A stretch of DNA of 64,000 nt from Bacteroidota bacterium. GTDB lineage: Bacteria; Bacteroidota; Bacteroidia; Chitinophagales; Saprospiraceae. This document shows, one piece after another, positions 35,997-44,900 of this stretch (within the stretch, counting starts at the first letter, position 1; each line of letters starts with the position of its first letter). The notes beneath the pieces are model-generated. The model had not been told where the DNA came from. It worked only from the letters and a program-made list of their open reading frames with translations, and did no database searches. The DNA lies in assembly GCA_030147525.1 (NCBI GenBank), contig JASBVF010000014.1, positions 44,599 to 108,598 of the forward strand. The letters run 5' to 3'. The translations under genes were made by a program, and so were the position numbers.

Positions 35997-36620
35997 TTAA
36001 CATCCTTCCTCTTCCTCCACCTTCTTCTTCGGCTTAGGCGTCACCTCGATCTTTTTCTTTTCCACCACCGGCTTCACGATTTCCTGAAATTTTTCAGGTT
36101 CCAACTCTTCGCTGCCGCCTATGAAATACTGGCAAACCGCCCGGCGAAACTGGTACAATTCCAACTCCTCTGCCGAGGCCAGTTCGCCCGGTTCCTGCGG
36201 GTCGAATATGGTGGCCGTCCACTCGTTCAGACCGCCCTGCATGACGTAGGCGCTCTTGCAGCCATTACGGCGGCTGAGTTGCCAGGCATGTTCCGCCGTG
36301 AGGTCGTCGTTTGAAAAAAAGACCACCGTGTAGCGCTCGCAGTCCAGCAATTCCCGGTTTTCGGGCGCCAAAATTTTATCCAGCGGAATGTTTACGGCGC
36401 CGGGCAGTGTGAAGGTATCGAAGGCCGAATGGTCCCGCACGTCCACGAGGCGCAGGCTGGGATCTTTGTTGATCAGCCAGTCAGCCACCTGGTCGGTGCT
36501 GGCGTAGCGCTCGTTGCCGGTGAGGTCCAGCAGGAGTTGGTCAGGGCTGAGTTCCTGTGGTTTTTCATTGGCGCAGCCGGCCAAAACCAGGATTGCGAAG
36601 AGAAAAAGGAAATGTTTCAT
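35997..36620 (-). CDS. Second rhodanese-like lipoprotein without catalytic cysteine, with C-terminal EEEEGC arm
   Basis: 207 residues from the Met at 36620. Lipobox LAGC. Rhodanese domain at about residues 40-140 (LRLVDVRDHSAFDTFTLPGA, VNIPLDKILA, YVMQGGLNEW), with the active-site loop reading VVFFSNDDLTAEHA instead of a cysteine loop. A helical segment (LYQFRRAVCQYFIGG) and a Lys/Pro-rich tail follow, ending PKPKKKVEEEEGC. It overlaps nothing; 22 bp separate it from the first rhodanese lipoprotein and 99 bp with a hairpin separate it from the NrfD gene. Two differently diverged domains with one conserved tail suggest the tail is the functional part. Confidence 0.85.
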   Translation of the reverse strand: MKHFLFLFAILVLAGCANEKPQELSPDQLLLDLTGNERYASTDQVADWLINKDPSLRLVDVRDHSAFDTFTLPGAVNIPLDKILAPENRELLDCERYTVVFFSNDDLTAEHAWQLSRRNGCKSAYVMQGGLNEWTATIFDPQEPGELASAEELELYQFRRAVCQYFIGGSEELEPEKFQEIVKPVVEKKKIEVTPKPKKKVEEEEGC

Positions 36621-36633
36621 TTTTAAAATTTTT

Positions 36634-36713
36634 CTCCCGCAGATCACGCAGATTTTCGCAGATAAATGCTTTCAGGATGAAAAATCTGCGTCAATTTGCG
36701 TAATCTGCGGGAG
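36634..36713. repeat. CTCCCGCAGAT-family hairpin between nrfD-like and rhodanese genes
   Basis: CTCCCGCAGATCACGCAG on the left pairs with the reverse complement ending at 36713 (GCGTAATCTGCGGGAG). The arms are built from repeated CGCAGAT units. Confidence 0.85.
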
Positions 36714-36719
36714 CCAAAA

Positions 36720-37655
36720 TCAATACAAATACCTCGTCATTTCACCCGCCTCCACGATGATGTAGCGGAACAGAAACCCGCCCACCAGGATCAGGATCGC
36801 AGGCAGCATGACCGGAATTTTCACGCCCCGAAGTTCCAGAATTTCCATCAAACCCGGAAACACCAGGCCCATCAGCACCACCAGCCCCCAGAACGGCAGG
36901 GTATATTCGCCGCCCAGGAACAACTGCGCCGCCTCTACCTGCACCGCCGGTCCGGCCATGAAACCCATAAACATGTGTACGATGAGGAACAACACAACCA
37001 GCGTAAGGCCGAGGGTCATTTTGGTGAAAAACTTGCGCTCCGCCTGCTCCTGCGACAACCACATGATCGTGGCAGCGCCGGTCGTCAGACCGTAAGCCAG
37101 GAACATCGGGCCGAGCACGGAGGTGTTCCACAGCGGCCGGGCGTTGAACGCCGACAACAAAATGCCCGTGTAAATCCCCAGACTGACGGCGAGGAAAATC
37201 AGCGCCCAGGCCATCGGCTTTCGGTATTTCATCACCCAATTTTCGATGGTTTTTAAAATACCAAGTTTCCAGTCCCAACCGGGCATGAGGTCACGCAGCC
37301 AGCTACCGGCCCAGAGGAACGACAGCGGCGTGATGAACAGCAGAATCCACGACCCGAACGACATCGGCGATTCGATGCGGAAGGTGGTGTAAAGCTGCCA
37401 AAAGTAGAGCTTGTGTTTTAAATCGTAAAACAGGCAAATGAGCGCCACGACCAGCCCGAAAGGGGCCACGAAAGTCGCCCATTTCATCCCCTTCGACATG
37501 GGTTTGCCCGTAATGACGTACCAGGCGGTGAAAAACAGGATGCCCGCCGCCAGCCCGCCCATGAACAGATCAAGGGCGATGGGCCAGTGCCACACGTGGA
37601 GGTGCGGGTCTATGCCGGGAATGTTGCGTCCACTGATGATGAGTTCTTCATTCAT
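36720..37655 (-). CDS. NrfD/PsrC-type membrane anchor subunit
   Basis: 311 residues with about eight to nine membrane helices. The start at 37655 follows directly after the hairpin; an open frame runs on to 38027 but it covers the hairpin and the ferredoxin gene. Typical features: an N-terminal periplasmic-side loop IDPHLHVWHWPIALDLFMGG, FFTAWYVITGKPM, the conserved DLKHKLYFWQLYTTFRIESP-type segment (Asp then WQ...SPMSFGSW), LLSAFNARPLWNTSVLGPMF, and a C-terminal GLMEILELRGVKIPV. NrfD/PsrC proteins exchange electrons with quinones for a periplasmic Mo/Fe-S pair. It lies directly downstream of the ferredoxin and Mo-subunit genes. Confidence 0.93.
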   Translation of the reverse strand: MNEELIISGRNIPGIDPHLHVWHWPIALDLFMGGLAAGILFFTAWYVITGKPMSKGMKWATFVAPFGLVVALICLFYDLKHKLYFWQLYTTFRIESPMSFGSWILLFITPLSFLWAGSWLRDLMPGWDWKLGILKTIENWVMKYRKPMAWALIFLAVSLGIYTGILLSAFNARPLWNTSVLGPMFLAYGLTTGAATIMWLSQEQAERKFFTKMTLGLTLVVLFLIVHMFMGFMAGPAVQVEAAQLFLGGEYTLPFWGLVVLMGLVFPGLMEILELRGVKIPVMLPAILILVGGFLFRYIIVEAGEMTRYLY

Positions 37656-37671
37656 GATGGTGGAATTGTGG

Positions 37672-37748
37672 CTCCCGCAGATCTCGCAGATTTTCGCAGA
37701 TCCATTTTCACAAAAAAAATCTGCAGAAATCTGCGGAATCTGCGGGAG
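37672..37748. repeat. CTCCCGCAGAT-family hairpin between ferredoxin and NrfD genes
   Basis: The left arm begins CTCCCGCAGATCTCGCAGAT at 37672; the right arm ends ATCTGCGGAATCTGCGGGAG at 37748. It lies between genes that must be co-expressed. Confidence 0.85.
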
Positions 37749-37756
37749 AAACCTTT

Positions 37757-38290
37757 TCAAATCAAATAATACACCTGCGGCTTTGTGCCTGCCTCTGGGG
37801 CCAGCACTTTGTACTTGCGGGTTTTCAGTTTCTTCGAAATCTCGCTCGACGGGTCGTCGATGTCGCCGAAGTACATGCACTTGGTCGGGCAGACGGACAC
37901 GCAGGCGGGCTGCTGGCCCTTGCGCACCCGGTGGATGCAGAATGTGCACTTGTCCACGTAGCCCTCCGGGTGAAAAAACCGGGCATCGTAGGGGCAGGAT
38001 TCGATGCAGGCCCCGCAACCGATGCATTTTTTCGGATCAACAAGCACGATGCCGCCCTCGGCGATGTGGCTCGACCCCGTCGGGCAGCAGCGCACGCAGG
38101 GGGCGTTGTCGCAGTGGTTGCAGCGTTCGGAGCGCAGTTCGAGCGTGAGGTCGGGGTAACTGCCGTCAACGGTCTCGGTGACCCAGTCACGGCAGTAGCC
38201 GACGGGTACCTTATTTTCGAGTTGACAGGCGACGACGCAGTCGCTGCAGCCGACGCATTTTTTGGTGTCTATGGCCATTGCGTATCTCAT
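37757..38290 (-). CDS. Four-cluster [4Fe-4S] ferredoxin subunit (PsrB/PhsB/DmsB-like)
   Basis: 177 residues. Four cysteine groups bind four [4Fe-4S] clusters: CVGCSDCVVAC near the N-terminus, CNHCDNAPCVRCCP, CIGCGACIESCP, and the late CTFCIHRV with CVSVCP. This is the electron-transfer subunit that links a molybdenum catalytic subunit to an NrfD membrane subunit. No export signal of its own, as usual: it is carried across with the Tat-bearing catalytic subunit. It lies 97 bp after the catalytic-subunit gene and 101 bp before the NrfD gene, each gap filled by a hairpin. Confidence 0.95.
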   Translation of the reverse strand: MRYAMAIDTKKCVGCSDCVVACQLENKVPVGYCRDWVTETVDGSYPDLTLELRSERCNHCDNAPCVRCCPTGSSHIAEGGIVLVDPKKCIGCGACIESCPYDARFFHPEGYVDKCTFCIHRVRKGQQPACVSVCPTKCMYFGDIDDPSSEISKKLKTRKYKVLAPEAGTKPQVYYLI

Positions 38291-38310
38291 GATCGCAGTT
38301 TTTTTTGTTG

Positions 38311-38382
38311 GTTGAGAAGGGTTGAGGAGGTTGAGGAGGGTTTACATCTCAACCCTTCTCAACCTCCTCAACCCTTCTCAAC
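38311..38382. repeat. Long hairpin of GTTGAGAAGG units between Mo-subunit and ferredoxin genes
   Basis: Left arm 38311-38342 is made of repeated GTTGAGRAGG units and pairs almost perfectly over about 32 bp with 38351-38382. Different sequence, same architecture as the CTCCCGCAGAT hairpins in this operon. Confidence 0.88.
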
Positions 38383-38387
38383 TTTTA

Positions 38388-40616
38388 TCACCCCACCTCC
38401 GCCGTCTCCGGTTTTTCGATTAAAAACGTAACAAAATTCCCCCGCAGCCCGGTGCCGCCCATGATCGGGTCGATGGGCACGTTGGTGATCAGTTCCGAGT
38501 CGCTGGCGCCTTTGCCGAAGGCTTTGCTCAGGCGTTTTTCACTGTGGCCGAAACCGTGTACCATGTACACCGAATCGAAGCGGATGCGCTCGGTGATGCG
38601 CACCTTGATCGGGAAGGTCGTCACGACGCCGTCCTGGTTTTTCAGCCAAACCTCCTGGCCGTTGTGCAGGCGCCAGATTTTGGCGACTTTCGGGTTCACC
38701 CACGCGTTGTTTTCATCCATCAAATCTGTCAGGTTGGGGTTGTTGGCGGTGCGGCTGAAGGTGTGCATGGGCGCCCGGCCGTAGATCAGGCGGTAAAAAT
38801 TATCGGGTGGCTCAGGGTGTGCGGTGTAGTTTGGCAGCGGGTCGAAGCCGAGCTTTTCAAACTCATTTGAATAAAATTCAATCTTGCCCGAAGGGGTGTT
38901 GAAACTCATATCCTCGCCATTTTTCAGATAGAGCGGACGGCCCTTGCGTTCGTAAACTTTCACCCCGATTTGTTTCATTTCATCCAAAGAACTGCCGATC
39001 TGTTTGAGCTGCCAGTCGAGCACTTCGCTGTAATCTTCGTAAGGGAAAAACTCGCCGAGGCCGAGTTTTTCACCCAGTTTTTTCACCATCCACGAGGCTG
39101 GTTTGGAGTCGCCGAGCGGTTCGGCGGCGGGCATGCGCAGGGCGATCACCGGCTCCCGGTTCGGAGAGGTCCGGATTTCGTCGTAGCGTTCGAGGTAGGT
39201 GCATTCAGGCAATACGACGTCGGCGTAGCCGGTGATTTCCATCGGCATGGTGTCCACCACGGCGATGAATTCGAGTGAGTTGACGGCTTCGAGAAACTTG
39301 TTGGTTTCCGGCAAAGTCAGTGGCAGATTGGTGCCTGCCACGATCCAGCCTTTCAGCTGGTGTCCCTTGCCCTCGCCGGGTATGGATGCATCGATAAACG
39401 CATTGGAAACGGCCAGCCCGGCCAGCGGATATTTACCGTTGTGCATGTCCCGCCACGTCCATTTTGGTTTTGGAAAATCCGGGTACGGGAAGTCGGGCAG
39501 GGATTTTTTTTCATCAAAAAAGAATCCTCCTCTCCTACCCCAGGCCCCGAGCAACGCATTCAGAATGGCGATAGCCCGAGAGCGCTGCGTGTCGTCGCCG
39601 TACCAGGTCACGTGGCGGCCGGGATGGACGATGGTGGCCGGAGCCGCCGCCGCCATCAGTCTGGCCGACTGGCGAATGACTTCCGGTTTGATCGTCGTGA
39701 TGCCGTAGGCCCATTCCGGCGTCATGCGGCGCACGTGGTGCTTGAGGCGATCGAGGCCGGTGCAGTATTTTTCCACGTATTTTTTATCAAAAATATCTTC
39801 GTAAATCAGCACGTGGATCCATGCCAGCAGCAGCGCCATGTCGGTAGCCGGTTTGATGGGCAGCCAGAATTTCGACTTGCTCGCCACCGTGGAGTAACGT
39901 GGATCGACGGTGATGATGTCAGCGCCCCGGTCGATGGCGTCGGACATTTCCTGCACCTGAGAGTTGTGCATGTTTTCGCCGAGGTGCGAGCCGATGAGTA
40001 CGAGGCAATGGGTGTCCCGAATGTCGAGCGGTTCAGGCGAGCCAAGTGTAGTACCGTAGGTGGCTTTCCAGGCCACCTCCCGTGGGCCCCGGCACTGTGC
40101 GTAAGACGGAGCGACGATGTTGGCGGAGCCGTAAGCTTTCAGCAGGTGGCCGAAGTGGTCGCCTGCCGAGCCGTGGTTGAAAAGGGCGAGGGCTTCCGGG
40201 CCATATTTCTCCTTGATCTCCGTCATTTTCGAAGCGACGAGGTCGAGGGCCTCGTCCCAGCTTGCCTGCCGGTAGGTCTGTTTGCCCCCTTCCGTCACCC
40301 GGATGAGCGGCGTGGTGAGGCGGTCGGGATCGTGGTACATGCCGACACCGCCGGTACCACGGGGGCAGAGCCGGCCGTTACAGTGCGGGTCGAGGGCATT
40401 GCCGATGACCTTGGCGATGCGGCCGTCCTGGTCCTTTTCCACCCAGCCGGCGCATTTCCAGAAGCACACCTCGCAGTAGGTCGGTATGCGTGCGAAATTG
40501 CCTGGCATCAGGTGTTCGTAAGGGTTGGCTTTCAGATACGAGTAAACCCCGGCGCCGAGCGTCAAGCCGCCCAGTCCCAAGGCCGATATTTTGATAAAAT
40601 CCCGTCTGGTAGTCAT
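38388..40616 (-). CDS. Tat-exported molybdopterin oxidoreductase, PsrA/PhsA-like catalytic subunit
   Basis: 742 residues. TTRRDFIKISALGLGG is a textbook twin-arginine signal, so the enzyme faces the periplasm. One [4Fe-4S] cluster is bound by Cys48-x2-Cys51-x3-Cys55 and Cys84 (CEVCFWKC, RLCPRG). The likely molybdenum ligand is Cys175 in SYAQCRGPRE; Cys-ligated enzymes of this position include polysulfide and thiosulfate reductases. Further bisMGD-binding motifs: DIITVDPRYSTVASKS, KPATDMALLLAW, LPLTLPETNKF, DVVLPECTYLERYD, and C-terminal MVHGFGHSEKRLSKA. With the ferredoxin, NrfD and rhodanese genes it forms a complex predicted to reduce (or, run backwards, oxidise) a sulfur compound. Arsenate or tetrathionate remain alternatives. 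Confidence 0.93.
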   Translation of the reverse strand: MTTRRDFIKISALGLGGLTLGAGVYSYLKANPYEHLMPGNFARIPTYCEVCFWKCAGWVEKDQDGRIAKVIGNALDPHCNGRLCPRGTGGVGMYHDPDRLTTPLIRVTEGGKQTYRQASWDEALDLVASKMTEIKEKYGPEALALFNHGSAGDHFGHLLKAYGSANIVAPSYAQCRGPREVAWKATYGTTLGSPEPLDIRDTHCLVLIGSHLGENMHNSQVQEMSDAIDRGADIITVDPRYSTVASKSKFWLPIKPATDMALLLAWIHVLIYEDIFDKKYVEKYCTGLDRLKHHVRRMTPEWAYGITTIKPEVIRQSARLMAAAAPATIVHPGRHVTWYGDDTQRSRAIAILNALLGAWGRRGGFFFDEKKSLPDFPYPDFPKPKWTWRDMHNGKYPLAGLAVSNAFIDASIPGEGKGHQLKGWIVAGTNLPLTLPETNKFLEAVNSLEFIAVVDTMPMEITGYADVVLPECTYLERYDEIRTSPNREPVIALRMPAAEPLGDSKPASWMVKKLGEKLGLGEFFPYEDYSEVLDWQLKQIGSSLDEMKQIGVKVYERKGRPLYLKNGEDMSFNTPSGKIEFYSNEFEKLGFDPLPNYTAHPEPPDNFYRLIYGRAPMHTFSRTANNPNLTDLMDENNAWVNPKVAKIWRLHNGQEVWLKNQDGVVTTFPIKVRITERIRFDSVYMVHGFGHSEKRLSKAFGKGASDSELITNVPIDPIMGGTGLRGNFVTFLIEKPETAEVG

Positions 40617-40735
40617 GGTGAAAATGGATTGATCCGATGGTTATTTCAAGCGCTAAGAAACGGCACAACCCATTGATTTATAATGAGATTGGTCAGCGGG
40701 CGGGGTGAGAATTTTCAAGAGGAAAGATGGGGTTT

Positions 40736-40751
40736 TGTGATGGAGGTCACA
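40736..40751. promoter_or_regulatory. Crp/Fnr-family operator upstream of the molybdenum enzyme operon
   Basis: TGTGATGGAGGTCACA: TGTGA-N6-TCACA, a perfect dyad for Crp/Fnr-family regulators, centred about 127 bp before the Mo-subunit start. The surrounding GGGTTTTGTGA context is almost repeated at the 50973-50988 operator. Confidence 0.7.
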
Positions 40752-40830
40752 GACCCTGCCGTGGGTAGGTTACAGGTGAGCATCATTCGCAAATGAAGAT
40801 CGTTCTTCGAGTTCTTCGAGGGAAATTCAC

Positions 40831-40996
40831 CGCCGGGTAAATAACCCGACCTCTCGGGGTCAATGCCTAAATTTTTTCCCCTTGCCATTTTGCAGATATT
40901 GGAGCGGCCGGGTTATTTACCCGGCGTGGGCTTTGCAAAAACGGAGGCCGTGCTTTAGAGGAAAAGCAACGCCGGGTAAATAACCCGGCCCCTCGG
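40831..40996. repeat. REP palindromes 1-3 (downstream side of the RAYT gene)
   Basis: Three copies of the palindrome CCGGGTAAATAACCCGG with asymmetric tails: plus orientation at 40831-40857 and 40970-40996 (ending CCTCGG), inverted at 40901-40926. The inverted copy, a conserved spacer of about 44 nt (CTTTGCAAAAACGG, CCGTGCTTTAG) and the last copy form one BIME-like unit. Confidence 0.88.
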
Positions 40997-41006
40997 AGTG
41001 ACTGCT

Positions 41007-41633
41007 TTACTCTTTTTCACCAATGAAAACCAAGTCTGACGGTATCTCCTTTGAAATAAAAAGAAAGTGATTGTCAGGCAAATCATGTTTAACCGCTTGT
41101 CTTTCAAGATAAAACAAGGAATTTTTTAGCTGCTCAGGGCTACGGATAATCTGATCGTCAAATTTGTCTTGCCAATCAAATTTTGGAAACGGGTGTGCAA
41201 TTCCATAATTGAATTTTCTGGTAAAACACCTTCTATAAAACTTCAAATCCAATGTCCAATCAAAATTTCCATAAGGGTATTCCTCTTGGTTGTTATGGAT
41301 GATCATGTTTATGTGAACAGAGGAGACCCTTTTGATATTATGAACAATTTGGGAGAAATTAAACCTACCCGTCGGTTGCAAAATGAGGTGAAAATGGTCT
41401 GGATTTATCTTGAACCCAAGTAGATTGAAGGGCTTTATTTTCTGACAGTTAGCAAATACATCAATCAAGATGTTACAGAATATGTCTTCTGAAAAAAAGG
41501 AAATCTGGATTGAGTCACAGAGGTGATTAAATAGGCTGCGCCTTTTTTGTAAATGCGTTTTGTCATAGTTTTCTCGAAGTATTGAATGTTCTTTTCTGAA
41601 GAACGAAAATAAGAAATAACCAAAAAAACTCAA
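41007..41633 (-). CDS. REP-associated tyrosine transposase (RAYT, Y1 / IS200-like)
   Basis: 208 residues in the open frame; the exact start is uncertain because the first 20 residues look untypical and RAYTs usually begin nearer to LRENYDKTHL. Diagnostic motifs: the HUH metal motif in INPDHFHLIL, preceded by LLGFK, then FNFSQIVHNIKRVSSVHIN, the FDWQDKFDDQIIRSPEQL block and the candidate nucleophile tyrosine in SLFYLERQAVKHDL. RAYTs cut single-stranded REP hairpins and are linked to REP spread. It is flanked on both sides by three REP copies each, its presumed substrates. Base composition is AT-rich against the GC-rich respiratory genes, consistent with later arrival. Confidence 0.88.
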   Translation of the reverse strand: MSFFGYFLFSFFRKEHSILRENYDKTHLQKRRSLFNHLCDSIQISFFSEDIFCNILIDVFANCQKIKPFNLLGFKINPDHFHLILQPTGRFNFSQIVHNIKRVSSVHINMIIHNNQEEYPYGNFDWTLDLKFYRRCFTRKFNYGIAHPFPKFDWQDKFDDQIIRSPEQLKNSLFYLERQAVKHDLPDNHFLFISKEIPSDLVFIGEKE

Positions 41634-41668
41634 TGAGACTTTTTAACCATTTCCCAGTAACCGGAAAA

Positions 41669-41830
41669 CCGAGAGGACGGGTTATTTACCCGGCGAGAAC
41701 TTTGCGGAAATGAACGATGTGCTCTTGGCAAATGCACCGCCGGGTTGATAACCCGGCCTGCCAAAATACAGCTATACTTTTTACTTGCCGGTCAACCGGA
41801 AAACCGAGGAGCCGGGTTATTTACCCGGCG
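41669..41830. repeat. REP palindromes 4-6 (upstream side of the RAYT gene)
   Basis: Copies at 41669-41695 (inverted), 41738-41762 (plus, loop variant GGGTTGATAACCC) and 41804-41830 (inverted). The inverted copies share a longer unit beginning AACCGGAAAACCGAG and continuing CGAGAACTTTGCGGAAA after the palindrome, so part of the BIME has been duplicated. The last unit lacks its second palindrome. Confidence 0.88.
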
Positions 41831-41906
41831 AGAACTTTGCGGAAACGGAAACCGTGCTTTAGGAGAAATTCACCGAAATCCTCCCCGAAATCCCTGTATT
41901 CTTTGA

Positions 41907-41951
41907 ACAAAAAAAATGGCCTCCAGCCATTAAAGCCGGAAGCCATTTTTC
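41907..41951 (-). terminator. Rho-independent terminator of the TonB-dependent receptor gene
   Basis: Stem 41916-41928 with 41935-41946 (ATGGCCTCCAGCC with GCCGGAAGCCAT, some wobbles). On the minus strand it is followed by a U-run of eight (A-run at 41909-41916). A shorter T-run on the plus side could make it bidirectional. Confidence 0.82.
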
Positions 41952-41970
41952 AGCATAAAAAAAGTTGGAA

Positions 41971-44900
41971 TCAGAAATTATACCGCAAGCCAAGCTGCGC
42001 CTGCCATCTCGAATTCAGGCTGAAATCGTTGAAAAAAGTTTCTTTCAGGTCAGGATCGAACGAGTAAGTCGGAACGCCGTTTCCATCCACCGACACACCG
42101 ATCGGCTGAGATAAACCCGTACTGGTAGCAGCCTGCCTAACACCCCATTTAGAGCTGATCAGGTTGCCAAGGTTCAGAATATCCAGGCTGAGCTGGATGC
42201 TGTTGCCGTTTGACAAACTGTATTCCTGCATCATGCGCATATCCCAGCGGCCATACCATGGGCTTACCGCACCATATTTTTCAGCAAACTTGCCCCGGTT
42301 TTCGCTCAGGTAATCATCCTGTGCAATGTAATTTTTCAGCGCCGTACGCTGAGCGCTGGCGTTGCCGGCAAAATTCATCTGATCAATCTCAGCATCCGTC
42401 GGAATATAGATCAGGTCGTTGAGCGGTGAGCCGTCGTTGTTGATGTCACCGGAGTAGGTGTAGCTGTAACGTCCTCCCTGCAGGTATTCCATAAAGACGG
42501 CGATGTGCGTAGCCCATTTATCAGCGTAGCTGAATTTTTTATACAAGGAACCTACCACCCGGTGTTTGTTGCCATACAGCGATGGGGCCAGTTCCGGCGT
42601 ATTGGAATGCTGGACATTGGCGGGATTTCGGTCGTAAGCATCTGACGAAATTTCAGCATCGATCGAAGCTGCATCTTTCGCATCCAGGTAGTTATATCCG
42701 AGAGAAACCCTCAATCCACCGGGAAACATTTTCTCCAACTGCAGTGCCGTGTTAAAAATACGACCGGCATCCGTGTTGGTAAAAACATAAGCGTTGGTGG
42801 GATCACCAAACACAGTGGCCCGGTCTTCCGGCCGGTAAATCGGGCGGGAACCGGGACCCTGCAACTTGCCGCCAGGCAAACGAAGTCCGTAGTTTCTAAC
42901 CATTGCAGCGTGGATGTCTTTTGTGTAAATCACGTCCCAGCTGATCGTCCAGCCCTGGCCGAATTTGCGGTCGTACCCCAGGTTGGAGCGCCAAACCTGC
43001 GGATATTTAAACTCAGGATCCGTTACGCAGTAAAAGAAGAAGTTCGGGTTGGCCACCTGGTTGCCGATCCAAACAAACGGGAAACGGCCTGTGAACATAC
43101 CGGTTCCACCACGAAGCTGGGCACTCTGATCACCATGCAGGTCGTAGTTGAAACCCAGACGTGGCGAGAGCAGCGGCGTCTGTTCCGGCAGTACGGTATG
43201 ATCGAAAGTGACGGGTTGTCCGGCCTCGTCATAGTAAGTAATAGTCGGATCATAGCAGCAGTTGCGATCGATATTTTCCTGAATCAGCTCTTTTGTATCA
43301 AAATACAGCGGCATATCAGAGCGCAAGCCGATGGTCACTGTCAGTTGTTTGTTGACGCTCCACTCGTCCTGTGCATAGAAAGACCACTGGCCGAGGTTGG
43401 TTTCCGCCAAAGCCCAGGTGCCATTTTTATTATTGTTTTCAAATGCAGCCCTCGCATCAGCGACCTCCTGCTTGAATTCAGGAGAATTGACAACTGTTGC
43501 AACCTCGCTGATATCCACATCCGGGAAGAAGACCCTTGCACCGTAGCCGGTCAGGTTAAACGAGTTGTCAAATTCGAAGCGCTCGAAGCTGGTCCCGATG
43601 GTCAGCGTGTGACCTTTGAGGTAGATGTTGAAATTGTCCGTGAACTGAAAAACGGTCTGATCGAGGCGGTTATTAATGGAGAAAGGTTCGTGGCCCGCTA
43701 CGATGTAACGGATACCGTCCTTGCCGATGTTTAACACCGGGAAGGGCTCGCTGAACGGATCACGGCTATCGTTGAATTGGGTGTAACCAAGCTGGAGTTT
43801 GTTAGCAAATTTATTCCCAAAAATAGACTTCAACTCCGCTGTTCCTGAGTACAGTTTATTATTAATCCGGTAACCGGAGTTAGCAAACTGAAGCGTCAGG
43901 AAATCAGGTCCCCGGCGACCAATGGCAGACGGGTGAGCCGGTTTCTCCCTGAATGCGTCCAGAAAATTAAACGTTGTCGTCAGCTTGTGAGCATTGCTCA
44001 GGTTGAAGTCCAGTTTAAAAATACCTTTTTGGTTGTTGGTCTGGTGCTTGTAATCTTCGTAGGGTCCTGTTTCGTAGCCATGCACACTTTTCAAGAGGCT
44101 GGACACCATTTCAAGATCGGAGGCGAGTACCCTGGAAACGTTGGCGCCCGCCTGCCCACGGTTGGCCGAAAAATAAGAGCCCAGGTCAGAGCGGCGCTCA
44201 ATTTCAAGGTTGGCAAAAAAGAAAATCTTGTTTTTCACAATCGGGCCACCCACACTAAAACCGGTCTGTAGTTGACTCAGATCACCTCTGGTCACTTCAG
44301 TGTCATCAACTTTCACCCCGATCATATCCTTGTTCCGGTAGTAGCCAAACACCGAACCCGTCAGTTTATTGGTACCCGACTTAGTGACCGCATCAACCGA
44401 GGCTCCCGTGAAACCTGACTGGGTCACATCGAATGGTGCAATGTTGACACTGATCTGGTCAATGGCGTCCAGAGAAACCGGCTGGGCATCTGCCTGACCA
44501 CCGGGTGTGGCAGCATCAAGTCCAAACGGGTTGTTGAAAATAGAGCCATCGAGCGAGTAGTTGTTAAACTGGTCATTTCGCCCGGCGAAAGAACCGCCTT
44601 CAGCTGCCATCGGGTTGAGGCGGGTCATGTCAGCTGTGGAACGGGTAATGGTCGGCAAGGTTCGCAACTGCTCGCCAGTCACGTAGCTTGCTGCTCCGGT
44701 CCGGTCGCTGTTGATGACAGAAGTCCTTTCCCCAATCACTTCGACTGCTCGCAGTTCGACGCCTTCTTTCAGGGAGATATCGAGGTTTCGGCGTTCACCC
44801 AGTTTCAAAAACAAGTCCTCCTGCACAAATGTCTGAAACCCGGTATACGAAGCTTCCACCTTGTAAGGCCCCCCAACCCTGACGTTGGGAATTGCGTATC

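Larger units (their letters stand above)
40617..41006. other. Intergenic region with operator and REP cluster
   Basis: This 390-bp gap upstream of the Mo-subunit gene contains a Crp/Fnr-type operator (40736-40751) and three REP palindromes (40831-40996) belonging to the neighbouring RAYT. No exact TAnnTTTG box for the Mo operon was found. Confidence 0.7.

Noticed and set aside
37656..38027. Long N-terminal extension of the NrfD frame
   Set aside because: It reads through the hairpin and out of frame across the ferredoxin gene, with no membrane segment.
39360..40676. 438-codon open frame on the plus strand opposite the molybdenum subunit
   Set aside because: Arg/His-rich translation without domains; the opposite strand has all bisMGD and Fe-S motifs.
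40801..41870. CRISPR-like array of palindromic repeats
   Set aside because: The repeats alternate in orientation, spacing is uneven and a Y1 transposase lies between them, which fits REP/BIME, not CRISPR.
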